Below, in pieces: positions 47,882-61,600 of a stretch of 64,000 nucleotides of DNA; within the stretch, counting starts at the first letter, position 1, and each line of letters opens with the position of its first letter. A model generated the notes under the pieces. It did no database searches and was not told where the DNA came from. It saw only the letters and a list, made by a program, of their open reading frames with translations. The stretch is taken from assembly GCF_000150275.1 (NCBI RefSeq), contig NW_002060943.1, positions 1,956,013 through 2,020,012 on the forward strand. Reading direction: 5' to 3'. This DNA is from Trichoplax adhaerens. Taxonomy: Eukaryota > Placozoa > Uniplacotomia > Trichoplacea > Trichoplacidae. The translations under genes were made by a program, and so were the position numbers.

Positions 47882-50800
47882 TCAATCACTCTTGCCTGTT
47901 TTACACAAATAAATTAGTAGGCTTATATTCAATAGCTCAAGTACATCCATCATTAAGGTTTTAATAGCGTTTATATTTTTTGGAAAACGTTCTAAATGCT
48001 CCAACTTCTGGATATTTTCAGTAATTTCGGTAAATACATCGATGGTTGCTTGAAATTTCTGTAAGAGGCAATTTCTTGCTTCATCTTTTCTGTTTTATAC
48101 GGCATAAGAAATATGAATATAAAATTAATAACGATGGAATTGCCCCTTTGATCCCACTCTAATTTTATTTAATTAACAGGGTCATAAATTTAATTAAAAA
48201 TAGTAAAAGCACGTCTGTTATATTGTCTACCATATTTTGTGCAAGCCATGTTCTCGCGACAAATCATTTCTGATATAGCGCCTAATTTTTGCAAACGCTG
48301 ATAATCTTTTTTAAGATATTCTCGAAGATATTCAACGCTAATCCAATCAGATATATTACGTTCTGTAATTTTAAATTTATTTTGGTACAGTATTAGAGTA
48401 AGTTAGTAATTCATAGTAACGCTTAATACCAAGAAGTTAAAGTATGCTATCAGAAACTACGATTATATGTACCTGATCTTCAAGTATAAATTATAGAACT
48501 TACCTAGTGTTTGAATAGAATCGATTAACTGCAGATAAATCTCCAAATTGTAAGTTTACGTTTTTAAGCATGTTACGGACTGAATTAAAGAATCGCCCCG
48601 AGGAGGAAAAAATCTAAAAAGAGCGAGTAGAAAATTTATCTGATCAGTGGCCCAATCCGATAACACTTCATTAAAAAAGTCCGTTACAACGATTATAGAA
48701 ATTAAGCGTTCTTTTTGGATTATTAATCAATAATGATATATTAAGGAATGAAATCGATGCTGAAGTTGAATTTAAAAGGAGAAAATACAATACCAAATTT
48801 ATTAGATAGGGGGTCTTGATTAGAGTGATTAATTGCCATGATATCTTTTATTTTAGATTACTTAATCGATAAAAAAGGCTGTGTAACAGTAAATGGGATA
48901 TTTGGTTTTAACAAGAAAGACGCTCTATACCGATAATGACGATCAATAAGGTTTTAGTCAGGCGTTGCTTAGATTTAAGTACTCAATTAAGTTATATCAG
49001 AATAGAAATAAATATATCGAGAGAATGCCAAATTCAAATGACATTAGTACTGTCTACATTAGCTATGACTATCCCATACCCTAGCAAAACAGCAACGATT
49101 GTCTCAATTTTATTAACGCATGGTTGCAAAATGATATTTCGAATCTGAAGATGTAGACTTCTGTTCTTTGCTTCTTCCATGCAAGCTTGTAATATGTCTG
49201 AGAAACAAGCCAATGTTTACATAAATTACAATATAGGTACTTTACGATATTGTATCAAGACAAAGTGGCAGACTGACCTAGATCTCTTTCTACTATTGTC
49301 TTGCAATGATCTGGAATCCATTGGAAAACTTCCTCGATACCGATATGGAGAAATTTCACAATTGCATCTTCTTTACTACTACCATAATTGGCCTCAGTTA
49401 CTGCTACATTTCTGTTTATGCTATGAATTGGAATCTCGGATTCGCAATGATAACTATATAAGATATTACTTGGAATAGCTGTTGAATCTGTAAATTGTTG
49501 AATATATACGTTTCTTAAGGTCTAATTTAAATACTGATATCAATAAATCGCACAGTATATTAGCTTACATTAATGCTTTCTAAGGAGTTCTAAGGAATCT
49601 TCACAACCTTGGTAGTATAATTCATAAGCTCTTTTTTTATCAGGAGGAATTAAACATCGATATGTCCGTAGCAAGCATTCAACTGACAGAGAAGCTGTTT
49701 GTGGAATTTGTTGATTCCTTTGAGCTAATCCATATAATGCAACATCTCCTGGACTTATGATACCCATTCCTGGATCAACAGTAACTGTTATTGTAGCATG
49801 AGCACCGAAGGGTATTGGTATATTATTACTAATGGTTCCATCCATATAATACTAGTAAGTTTTATTGATTAAAATATAAAATTGGCTTGGTTAATATACA
49901 TATACTAACATGAGCTTTAATCATTTATAGTAACAAGATAATTAAGTACATTACCTCTCCTCTGTATTTTGGAAGTTGAAAACCTGACCAAATGGGTATA
50001 AAACAGGTACATCTTAAGCACTGAAACGGAAGATTGAAGATATTAGAACATCATTTTTCTGCAAGAACTGTACTTAATTGAAAGCAAAGTCCATACCAGA
50101 ATTACTACTACATCTCTGAAATTGCAATAAGTTATATCCTGTTAGATTTGCGAGCATCTAGAATGGCAATTAATGGTTTTATAAAGGAGATTGGCAATAA
50201 TTAAACCCTTGACAGAACTATAACTCTATAGCTACGAATTTCTGTATTTTTGTTAAGGATTTACAATCATCTAGAAATAAATTATATTATTAAGATTGCA
50301 CTATTCTATATCTCATCCAAGATTTATAATCGTCTAAATTTGCAATTTATGGCTGATAAAATGAATACTAGCAATCTTTGACTCATATAACCGAGTTATT
50401 ACTCATATTTATTGAAATTTCACCGTTATGTATTTTTTTAAGATTTGCTATCGTCTGAAATTCTAACTAACGACGATTTAATTAAAAGTCGACCATAATG
50501 AATTAATATAGTTACGTATTGCTGCATGCTGACGAAGTTATATCGGCTAGAGTAGAATAGCGGATTAGGTTAACTTTATCAGTAAGTATAAGTAAATCCT
50601 TAGAGTAACTCTACTAGTAATAAATTAGGCTTACTAGAATCAAATCGAGCTATAAAGAATGTAAATTTCATATTAGGTACGGATACCTTAGCTAGATTAC
50701 CTACTGCTATTATTTAAGATATTGTATATTCTATCTGTTTTAAAATCAATGAATTTTTTTCTATAAGAAAAATGAAAATAAAAATTATGAAAGGGATCTT

Positions 50801-51778
50801 GTATACAGTAAAATTTAAGAATAAACTACTTGCTTGTGTGTATTTAAAGAGGAAATGAGGTACTAACTTATACCAGCTACATAATATTGGTTTTAACTAT
50901 ATAGCTATCGCAAATTTTATTAGTTGTAATCATAAAACTGTTTAAAATGAAAGAAATGAGAATAGGTACGATGAAAACGATTTCAGCTACAATTTTAGGG
51001 ATACTTGACGATTAATTTACGTGATTGAAAAGTCGGAAAAATCTTGAATGTACCCAAAATTATGCCCAATAGAATACGATGAACGCAAATATTGCTCATT
51101 TCGTGATTAGCTATGTACGCTAAATTTAGCCAATTGTACAACAACTAATGATTGGAACATTATCTTAAAAATTGGTATACCTAGTAGATTTACAGATAAA
51201 AGTAAATATCGCTCAGTGTATCCCTTGTCCATATGATGGACTCTAATTTGAACTCGATTTATCGCAGTCTAAGACTATAAAGTTAACGAATAGATTTGCT
51301 AATCCATTACTATAATGGAAATACTGTAATGACGATGTTATGATAGCTGTTATTCGTTTACTATTATTTTACACACCTCAATAAGATCTTCTCTAGAATG
51401 AAATCTTGATATTAAGATATTTTTCATTCCTTTCACTTGTGTTAATGATAGATACAGTTTATCATTAACAATACTATGAGCATTTTCTGGGATAAATGGT
51501 TCGAGCATTTCTTGAATCAATTTTGGTATATTCAGTTGTGGATGAAATAACCCAAAAGAATTCTTTTTAAGGTATGCGAAGGTCTCGATACAAATTGGAA
51601 CAAATTCCTTTAACTTGGTAGGGAATAATAACAAGCCAATGGCCGAAAAGCTACCAGCGGAGGCACTACTGACTGAATTCAAGCTTCTGACTAAATCGGG
51701 TGCGTAGTCTACTAATCCCGCAGCAACACCAATTTCGTAAATCATTAGAAATTCACCACCAGAAAACGTTAAATTCAT
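47882..51778 (-). pseudogene. Patatin-like phospholipase, copy B: altered catalytic motifs, premature stop
   Basis: Eight exon blocks: 51778-51377, 50020-49955, 49851-49569, 49487-49278, 49197-49080, 48613-48504, 48337-48231 and 48084-47882. They match PNPLA-C block for block. The start (MNLTFSGG) is set by homology; the frame opens 15 codons earlier. Three catalytic elements deviate: the glycine-rich loop is GGEFLMIYEIG, the nucleophile elbow GxSxG is SASAG (Ser40 kept), and the dyad motif DGG/DGA is DGT (Asp160 kept). An in-frame TAA at 49572-49570 lies one base before the conserved exon-3 donor, where copy C reads a sense codon. Exon 6 also lacks the base that opens exon 6 in copy C, so the frame holds only if a weaker donor about 22 nt further into intron 5 is used. 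The total is 1499 nt, one short of a multiple of three. The alternative is a real 249-residue protein ending at the stop. Decaying duplicate or non-catalytic protein; RNA data would decide. Confidence 0.72.
50144..50460. repeat. Degenerate repeat in intron 1 of PNPLA-B
   Basis: Four short segments resembling GATTT..AATC.TCTAGAAAT at about 50144, 50258, 50321 and 50441, spaced ~60 or ~118 bp, suggesting a decayed minisatellite. Confidence 0.35.
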
Positions 51779-52926
51779 TTTAAATAGAGAAAGACTGCAT
51801 TGATAAAATAGTCTTGATATCATTCAATGTGCTTTATACTATAGTTGCTGAAAGGTATTTTTATCGTCAAGTCGATGGAAGAACAATAACAACTGACTGC
51901 TTTAATTAAATGTCATTGATTTTCATCATATTAACCAATAACTACCTTAATTTATCTTAGATAAATAATGAATGTGTTTTATGATATTTCGTCATGAGGA
52001 TTATAATAATAATAATAAGCAAATAATCGACAAGATGAAGCTATCATTCCTGCTGTAAATAAAGTCTATAGGTATGTGTACAGTATATCACCATACACCA
52101 ACCCACATGCATTTAGTAAGCAATCCAGTGGTAAAATGTTGAGCTTGTTTCTTGGCTAATTTATTATTATATTCTATCCTGTAGGTAAATCTAAATAGTT
52201 AAACTTCAGGATAGCAACTGAACCCATATCTAAAGATTACACGTTATATAATTTATTAACCTATAGTGCACGTCTTACGATTGTACCATTAAATTGCATA
52301 GTGAGACAGCGATGTCTAGTATATAAAGGATTACCACTGCATTAAAACATTAAAAGCAAGTATAATGTTATACAAAAATTTTAAGAGTTAAAATGAAATT
52401 TATAAAAATGGTTTCAGCTCGTACGTACGGTATTACAGAATAATTTAACTAACTTGTATTAGGTTGCACTTTCCCACGAAATTAGATAAGGTTACCGCAA
52501 ACAAAGTGTGTTTAAAGCTATAAACGCTGATAATTATTTAGCGCAATCCCTGCTTAAGAACAGATACCGCAAAACAAAGATAAACTGTGGTAGTTTATTA
52601 TGGCAATTATTTAGAGCAATTCCTGTTAGCAGCATTTATGCTTAAGAATCGTTATCGCAAGACAAAGATAAACCGTGTTAGCTAATAAACTACCATGAAT
52701 GTCTCTAATAAGGCCTAGAATCATTAGATCTTTGACAAATAGCTAGCTTACAAATAAGAGCATATCACCAATAATCAAATGATCTCAACAACTTTGAGAC
52801 TAATAATTATCCGTATATAATTAATCATTGGCTAACCGATGATAACTTAACACACAATTGAAGCATCATCAATTGCCCTAAAATTGTCGCAGTTGTATAG
52901 TAGAAGAATCTTTCATATAGCGACAG
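51779..52926. other. Intergenic region between PNPLA-B and the acyl-CoA synthetase
   Basis: About 1.1 kb. It includes the PNPLA-B promoter side and the small repeat at 52492-52690. No other gene seen. Confidence 0.45.
52492..52690. repeat. Three-unit degenerate tandem repeat, ~72-88 bp
   Basis: Segments resembling TACCGCAAAACAAAGATAAA start at about 52492, 52564 and 52652, with AATTATTTAG.GCAAT and TGCTTAAGAA between them in order. Confidence 0.55.
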
Positions 52927-55900
52927 TTACAATTTACTGTGTAGGCTCGTTGACTCCTTAATGCGCTTTCTCAGCTGATTTCGTAAGATTTTACCACTTG
53001 CCGATTTAGGAATGATATCTAGAAACTCTACTCCACCTCGCAAGTACTTTTGCGGATTGACGTTATCTTTAACAAAGTCGATAATTTCCTGTTTGGTTAT
53101 TTCACCACTTCTAACAATAAAAGCCATCGGCAATTCTCCAGCATCGTCATCTGGCCGACCAATAACAGCAACATCAGCTACTTTAGGATTTGTTAACAAT
53201 AATGCTTCTAGCTCAGCTGGTGCTACCTAGAATTTGAAATCAATGCCGGGTTAACCGAGTCTATCTACTTTAATCTAAAGCAGAAAATTTTTTATTAAAT
53301 GAAATAATTGTAGTTAGCGGCAGCTATACCTGATGGCCTTTATATTTGATTAGCTCTTTCAATCGATCGACAACATAAAAGTAGCCATCCTTATCATAAT
53401 ATGCAATGTCTCCAGTATGTAACCAACCGTCCTTATCAATAGTCCTATCTGTAGCTTCTTTATTTCGCAAATAACCTTTCATCACTTGGGGACCACGAAT
53501 ACATAGTTCTCCGCGTTGATGTTCTGGTAATGATCTTCCAGTTTCAATATCAACAACCTTCGAATAATGAAAATATTTCCAAAGTACTTTTCATTTGGAA
53601 TTAAACTTTGCTTGAATAAAGTAATTGAATGATACCTTGGCTTTCGTATTAGGAACAACAATACCAATCGCTCCTAATTTGTCCTTGTCGGATCTTTTAC
53701 CCATGTGCGAAAGAGGACTAAGTTCAGTCATCCCATAGACTAAAGGTTAAAAACGAATTACGGATTTCGATCGTATTTTATACTTGCACGCGTATGTCGA
53801 TTGTCAATAATTAATAGACGTCAAACGTAATTCATACTATGAGCTTGAACTAATGCACTACTTATTATTCTTTAAATAGAAGAATTAACTGCATATATAC
53901 CCTGTCGAACTAGAGATAACCCAACGCGCTTTCTAACAGTCTGGCTAAGGTCATAATCAAGTGGGGCAGCTCCACACATCGTTTCCTGCAAGCTTGACAA
54001 ATCGTACTTCTCTACCAGTGGCGTTTTTGCCAAGAATACATACAACGGCGGTACAAGAGGAGCATATTTGATCTGTGTAGCACCAGAAGCAAATTATCTT
54101 ATCAATCTTTATAATCTAATCCTTTCTACACTCTACATTATCACAAATGGTCTAAACATGTTATGTTTTACCTTATATTTCTCGATCGATTGCAAAAAAA
54201 CTTCGGGTTCAAATCTTAAGTAGCTTATTAAATGTGCCCCCACTCTCAATCCGGCGAGCAATATAACTACTAACCCGTAGATATGAAAGAATGGCAATAA
54301 AGCCAAAACTGGAGCATCACTATCGAAAACTTTGACATCTGGATGAATTAGTTGCGCGAAATTGGCAATCAAGTTGTAGTGTGTCAACATAACACCTGTG
54401 GATACATATAAAATTTTGGTAAGCATTTCGTTATCATAGCAGTGGCTAAATAATTAATCATCCGGGAAACTATGAGTTCAATGAAGTGAACTTTAAGCAT
54501 ATTATGCATTTGATTTATTTACTTGTATAAGATAAAATAACATGAATGGACTAGAAGCACTATCCTTGCAGTATGGTCTGATATAAAAGTCAAGGGAAGA
54601 TAATAGTACGCTAAGTATTCTTTTATTAAATGCAATTACTACCTTTCGGAATTCCAGTCGTACCACTTGAATAAGGAAGCATAACAACGTCATTGATTGG
54701 ATCAATAGTTGCATCAGGCTTGAAGAACGCTCCATCATCTTGAATTAATGTATCAAATGAGGTTACTCCTTTCTCTTCACCGAATACATACAGTCCACGT
54801 AAATTTCTAAAGTAAGGAATAACAAGAAAGTATTGATAACTAGCCATGAGAGTGGCTGTAAAAATGTACATATTCCTACGTGTAAATTATGATGTATCGA
54901 GCGTTCTACTATTTTGAATTTTAGTCGAATATGATGAGTACAGATCCGGTGATGGACCATCTGCGATTCAATTGCAAATCAATGTCCAGAAATTTTAAAC
55001 TATGACAATCTATAATTTGACAAAGGTTAATTTAAATCAAAAACGACGCTACTACATACCAATAATGCTAACTAGAGCAGTGCTATTTATCGAATGTTGC
55101 TCCTGATATTATCTCCATTTATAGGTGATTGCAAATACTAAGTAAGTTACAAAAGAATGTCTACATAGGATTTCGTCAACATTATTGAACCGAATACGAG
55201 GCAACATGTTTAAAAGCAACCACATCAACTCTGTCCTTATTAATTTTTAGTCTATCTATCATTTATCTTCGAGATCATGCTAAGAATCCGCATAAAGTTG
55301 ATGAGTGCTTACAGTGTTTTGTCCACTTTGATTGCATTAGCCGCATTTGATGAATGAGCTAATAGATATTTCGCAGAGGATAATTTCATTTGCTGTATGA
55401 CCTCTTCTGCAGTAAATAAAGGATTAATTGTTGATACAATGCCACCAATAGCTGCCACTGCAAAAATTAGGACCGGATACTGAGGATGATTTGGACTATA
55501 AATGGCAAAGATATCGCCCTTTTTAAATCCAGCACGCCTGAGAGCAGAGCCACATTGTCGAATTTGTTGTTTTAGCATTTTGTATGTAAGAGTTAGACCG
55601 GAATGGGCATCAGTCTAGTTCAATGTAATCATAAAAATAAATAATTATTGTTAGTACTTATCTTGCCTAACATTGAAATAGCTTTCAATACTAACTTGGA
55701 TAGAAAGATTAGTTACGGAATCAAAACAGTATCATTCAAACAACTCTGTTAAGTATTTGAACACTGGATAGAGCGACCTTGTTGTCATGATCGTGATTGC
55801 TTTACCAGAGTGAATTACTGTAGCATAATAGCGACAATATCAGCAAGCAATTTACACATCGGTAGATATTATAAAGGAAGAGATAGGAAGAAATTATCAG

Positions 55901-56696
55901 CACTATGTTAACCTGATTGCTATGCGTTGTGCACTTATATCACAATGGTAGTACTGATTCCTATCTAAACTATTCATTTTCAAGCTTTATCAACCATTAT
56001 TTGGATGTTTGTTAACCTACTGCTACTCCACTATATCATTATCTACACTGCAATCTATCCGATCGATATCAAAGTAGTAATTAATATAAGCTCTTTATTA
56101 GCTAAAAAAGCCAACGTTATTCTCCTATTAACGCCCCAACTATCCGGATAGATGAGCAAAATAATAATAAATGATACAGTCTACTCGACATGCAAGACAG
56201 ATGAGGAATTATAATCCTATGATACCATCTATAATTGATATACTATGACACTTGTACAGTATACTACGTGCAGCAATTGCATATAAGGCTTATAAAACAA
56301 TCCGATTGTCCATGTTCATCGACGTGTTTTCAACAAGATCACTTTCGACATATTTGCAATGCATAAGTCTACAGTATAGTAGCGTCATTTCGACATGCAA
56401 AAGATAGGAAAGCGATCGATAAGGAAAGCAGTCCATATCTATCCGACATGAAAGAACACTTCCAAGATACTCTGATGATATCTATCCCACTTTAAAATCG
56501 ATCTATTTGGCCATGTTTAGTATGGCCTAATGCTATCCAATGGCATCATGTCAGCCTGAACGATCATGCAAAAACTTACAATTGCCGGTTTATCACCATA
56601 TTGATCGAAGTTTTCGCAGAAAAACTGATAGATGTTTAAGTGTGAAGGTATAAAAACATTGGATAACGGACTGGATATGATGTGTTCTTCCGCCAT
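52927..56696 (-). CDS. 4-coumarate-CoA-ligase/luciferase-like acyl-CoA synthetase with peroxisomal SKL signal
   Basis: Eight exons: 56696-56580, 55614-55313, 54806-54643, 54395-54172, 54072-53901, 53739-53636, 53557-53330 and 53226-52927. All phases agree, giving 536 residues, the usual length for 4CL/luciferase-type enzymes. Exon 1 (39 codons, ending [10 protein letters not shown]) is 966 bp upstream of exon 2. The AMP-binding core is complete: [11 protein letters not shown] (185-195), LLPFFHIYG, the variant VYGMTE in place of [46 protein letters not shown] and the catalytic-lysine motif SASGKILR. The protein ends in Ser-Lys-Leu, the PTS1 peroxisomal import signal. It would activate a carboxylic acid (probably fatty or aromatic) to acyl-AMP and then acyl-CoA in peroxisomes. 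Its position between lipase genes suits fatty-acid metabolism, but co-regulation is not shown. The substrate cannot be read from sequence. Confidence 0.92.
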
Positions 56697-58657
56697 GGTG
56701 AGATTTTACTCTTTTAGGCTCTTTTCTCGAGGTTTTTAGCAGTCCCTGGTTTTTGCAGCCAGTAGTGATGGGTAAAATGGACGATTGCGATACTGGATGG
56801 TAGTCTACGGTATCTAACCATACTCAGTGAATAATACTGTAATGCCGTTACAGCAACATGGTACTGGTCGATAGACATGGGATCCACAGATATTCCATAG
56901 TCGATCGGTTGATGATTGCTTTACTATAGATTACAGTATGGAAATACCGGCACTGTTAGAGTAGCTAGGGTACTTGATGAGGTATACAAAAATGGCTGCT
57001 CAAAATAATAGTCCTATTGCTATCCTTGCTGAGCCATAACTGCAATGGAATTTCTTTTTATTTAAGCCGCAAATGTATAGCTAATGTGTCGTATCTACTC
57101 TACTCTTACTAAGGTCTAGAAATTTATCCATAGCTGATCATTGCGAACACTTGTAGTCGATAGTGTCCTTGTTGAGCCTACCAGCAAAGCTTGCTGATTC
57201 ATTCATCCTCCATCGAAGCCATAAGAACATTGCTGAATATGGCTGAAAGTTTTAATCGATTTCTTACTGTTATATCGATCTATCCATAGCTGATTATTGC
57301 AACATAGATAGAGCTATAGATCTATATAGTCGGTAATGTTGTTATTGAGCCTACCTGCAGTAGTTGCAGGTGGATTCATCCTCCATGCAAAGCATGAAAG
57401 CATTGCTGAATATGACTAAAAGTTCCGATTGATTTCTTAATGTTATTTTGACCTAGAATTGCAATCTTGTGATCAATTGATCCTTGATTCACTGGTATAA
57501 GTCATGGATGATTGATATAACGTTGCCATCTTCCGATTCAACAAGACCTATCTCCCAGCAACCTAATCAACTTCAGATCGGTACTGCCATACCTGCCTGC
57601 TTGAATGCTATGGCGAGTATTCAATGCAAGGATTTAGAATTGCATGCAGTTCTACATTGAGCTACTTTAAGCTAGAGAGTAATTCCTAGTGTCTCATCAG
57701 AGTTAAGTTTATCATTCGAAGTAAGTAAAGATAGTGTCCCTTTGCTGATCACAATAACACCAATCTATATTGCTACACATACTGTATTATTCATAGTTCA
57801 TTGATTGGAATATTTCGTTAGGACTGGATGAAAAAGATCAGCCCAAACTCAGCTGCTGATCAGAATGGCATCAATACTACTTGCTATGGATTTTACTAGG
57901 GCAGCATAGTAAATTAGTTCAAACTCTGCTCCCGATTAAAATGGTATCAATCAACAAGCGTCTACAGCTACTATAACAAATGAATACGAGAAATCAAGCA
58001 CTGATATGCTTACAGCATATACTATTAATGGCGAATCTCTTAATCCAGATGCATCTGTATTGACGTGTCCTTGAGCGTCTTGGCCATTAATAAATAAGGA
58101 AAAAAAATCACTTTTCGATAGTGCAGTACATCATGATATTATTTAGACTATGTATCGTCGAATAAAGTAGGCAGACAGGTAAACTACCATGATAGACATA
58201 CCCTACTCTTAGCATAAATGCGAGCTAGCTTACAAGTAAAATAGATCGAGTATGATGACTAAACTTAGCGACAACTTACAGCATTCGAAGTATCTACGCG
58301 TATTGAAGACCCTACAGTTGTAAATCATGTTATGTTCTATTTTATTATCATGCTCTTGATGTCATTAGAATATGTCGAAACATTGGACCCCAAAAATTGA
58401 ACCGATACTGTAATAAATACACTCCATCCTCAAACTAGATAGGTTTTTAATTGAGGTATACGCGTTTCGTACATAGATATATTTATATATCAGTAAATCC
58501 TGATGAAACGATGGTAATATAAGCTTAGAGATTTTCTTCCATTTTTCTGACAGACTTACTGCTTGTCGTTATTCAATAAAAATTTCGATTTAAAAATTGC
58601 CTGATACGTGTATTCACATAGAAAATTATATAAAATCGATCACAAAGAATGGCGTTA
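56697..58657. other. Intergenic region between the acyl-CoA synthetase and PNPLA-C
   Basis: About 2 kb, less AT-rich than the flanks. It carries the two-copy repeat at 57125-57452 and a shorter repeat at about 57836-57882 and 57908-57955 (CAAACTC.GCT, then AT.A.AATGG.ATCAAT). No coding frame recognised. Confidence 0.45.
57125..57452. repeat. Tandem duplication, ~157-bp period
   Basis: Unit 1 starts at 57125 and unit 2 at 57282, both with ATCCATAGCTGAT.ATTGC. In each unit there follow, in order, TTGAGCCTACC, GATTCATCCTCCAT, ACATTGCTGAATATG and GATTTCTTA.TGTTAT. Clear by eye, moderately diverged. Confidence 0.75.
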
Positions 58658-61600
58658 TTAATTATCTTTTTCAGTCATGTCTTTTTTATCATTAGGATCA
58701 TTTGAATATTCTCGCTTAAACCACAAAGAGACATCTGGCCAATCTATTTTATCATTTTCCGTCTTTTCATGTGCTAAGTAAACCATCAAACCGATATCCA
58801 TCAGCTCAATGGTATCAATCAGAGATGTTATCATAGTATCCGAATCCTGGGCAAAGGGTATATTCGATGGAGTTAACCGACCAACTGCAATAGAAATTCC
58901 CACTGCAGACGTAAAAGCATTTGCTGCTGACCGCAATGTTTGGTAATGCTCACGGTTTCTATCGGGATGATGCCAGTCTATAATTAAAATATGAAGATGC
59001 GATATCCATATCAATTAAAGAATTAATCACCTAAACTCACTTTGTTAGTGGTAAATTACATAGGATGTTATTTGTGTTGCTTCTATCTACGCGTATTTCA
59101 GTAAACTAGCTATCGTTGATTCTTAAGTCTGCAATTGGAATTATTAAAAATAATCAAATATTCCCACAAATACCTTCTAACTTTCGCGACATTTTCTTCC
59201 GACATATAACCTCCGTTAATGCACCAAGTTTTAATAAGCAGTGAAAATGCTCTAAATCGTACTCTTCCAGGTGTCGAATACTGCTTAACATTTAAAAAGT
59301 ATCGTCTCAAATTTTCTGGTCGTTTTTATTTGTATTTAAGCCCGATTAGAGTTATTGAAATGATGCTATTACAAATATTTATGGTCCATTGCCATCTAGT
59401 TAGAGATTTAATTGCTATACGTGTTAGAACTAACAGTATATTTATGAAAATCAGTATTAAACTGTATCCTACTTTACGTCAAACAATAAATCAGAATAAA
59501 GTTGGTACTTCCTAGTATAGATTTGAATATGCCCTTATTTTTATGCATCCATATTATAGATTAAAATATATCTAGATATCCAAAACTACAATTAACTTCT
59601 TACTTGTGGTCGGAATAATAGCGTGCAGCGTCAAATAAGTCTCCAAACTGTTGCTTTAAAATTCCAAGCAAATGAACAACTGAACAGTAAAATTCATGTG
59701 ATATAGAAAATATCCTAATTGTAAATTTATGATGATTGAATTAGAAGTCTTTTCAATAGCGGATAAGCAATTAACTTTAGCATTTACAGACAAGTTATAT
59801 TCTAGGCATCGCTAAATTGTACATTACCAAGGTTTATTAGGTCGACATTACCTCAGCATAATTGCAATGATAGTTTCGATGGTATTAACACATGGTCGAA
59901 GTATGATATTTCGTATTAGTAAATGAAGATTTCTTTGCCTAGCTTCTTTTATACAAGTCTTCAATAGCTCTGTTAATAGAATAAGAAATCATATATTGTA
60001 CATCAACCATTTCACAACTTAAGCTCGTAATATTCTGTAAATAATTGCCTAAATGAAGCCGTAGCTAAATTTTCCCAACTCAATTGTGTAATAAGCACTT
60101 TTTAACCTAAATCTATAACCAAAGCAGAGTTATCATTATCAGCAAGCCACTTGTTGGTTTCAGCCATGGCAGATTTGAGAGTTTCCATTAACCCTTCGTA
60201 TTCATCGTGGCCAATTTTCTTGGCTAAATCGCCAGCGATATCTTCAGACTGAGTAATTATACGATCATTTTCGTACAAAGGCTGTAGTAAATTGCTCGTT
60301 ATACATGTAGAATCTATCAATATACGGAAATATTCACTTTATTCAACTAGTAAAATAAAATAACGAAAAAGTGATAAACTACTATATCAAGGTAAGACTT
60401 TCAATATCTCTATCATTTAAGAGCTATTTGCTAGCATTGTGCGTAGATTTTTAAGATTTCGTATAAGTAGACTATCCCTTACAATGGTGCTTTCTTAGAT
60501 ATTCCAACGCATCTTCGAAGCCTTGTTGACATAATGCTCTAAGAGAGGCCTCATCTGGAGAAAATAAAGCTCTAGTCGCTCGATGAAGATCGCCTAATGT
60601 AAATTTAATCGTTCGTCGAATACAGATATCGCTATTTTCAAAGTCATGAAGCGACACATGGTTAGGACAAATCATTCCATCACCGACGAAAGGAGAAATA
60701 GTTATTGTTTTCTGAATATCGAAAGGTATAGGATGGTTGTCCGAAATTCCACCGTCTAAATATCGCTAATGATAAAGCATATAGGCATTACAAGATCATC
60801 TAATAAATCAAGTTGATTTTATTGATAATTTCTCTATACTTAGAATTTGGCAAAGTCTACTAACTGAGTAAAGTAACATTGAGATTTACGTTATAATATA
60901 ATAGATATCTACGCTTTGCAATATAATATACCAATCTTTTTTTTATTCTACATCTTTTGCAGATACAATGTTATAAGTAAATTTATACAACTTAAAATTT
61001 TTAATGTATTTCTTACCTCTCCACGATAAAAAGGTGGCACTATACCCGACCAAAAAGGGACAAAACAACTACAAGCTACACACTGCATACCATTTCCGGA
61101 AAAAGAAAGAATTTATCATCTTAATAATATTTATCATAACCTAATTTCATTTACTTCAAGCTATTAGCAAGTTTATTACGAATAAATGAGATATTTTTAA
61201 CTGCATATTATTTCATTTACTATAAATATAAATAAATGGACCTGATTGAACAAAAAGAAAATTCATATAAAATGAATAAATTGCTTTAAATACGCATGAA
61301 TTATGAAGGTAGGGATAAACTAGAGTCTATCGATTTTATAATACGCGTACATAACGAAAATTAGATACAAGCTTAAAAATTAATCCATCATTTAGAGAAA
61401 TTTACATGTAATCAACAGTCTTGAATGGTACTGTTGTAATATGCTATATCTAAAAATGATCTTGAAATACGACTATATGTAACTAGCAGTCTTGAATAGT
61501 GCCTTTGTAATACGCTATTTCTAAAAATAACCTTGAGACACGAGCATAAATAATCAGTAGTCTTGAATAAAACCGTTGTAATATGCTATATCTAAAAATA

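Noticed and set aside
59110-59515. Open frames on both strands (66 and 98 codons)
   Set aside because: They overlap PNPLA-C exon 7 in other frames; the exon frame is confirmed by similarity to PNPLA-B.
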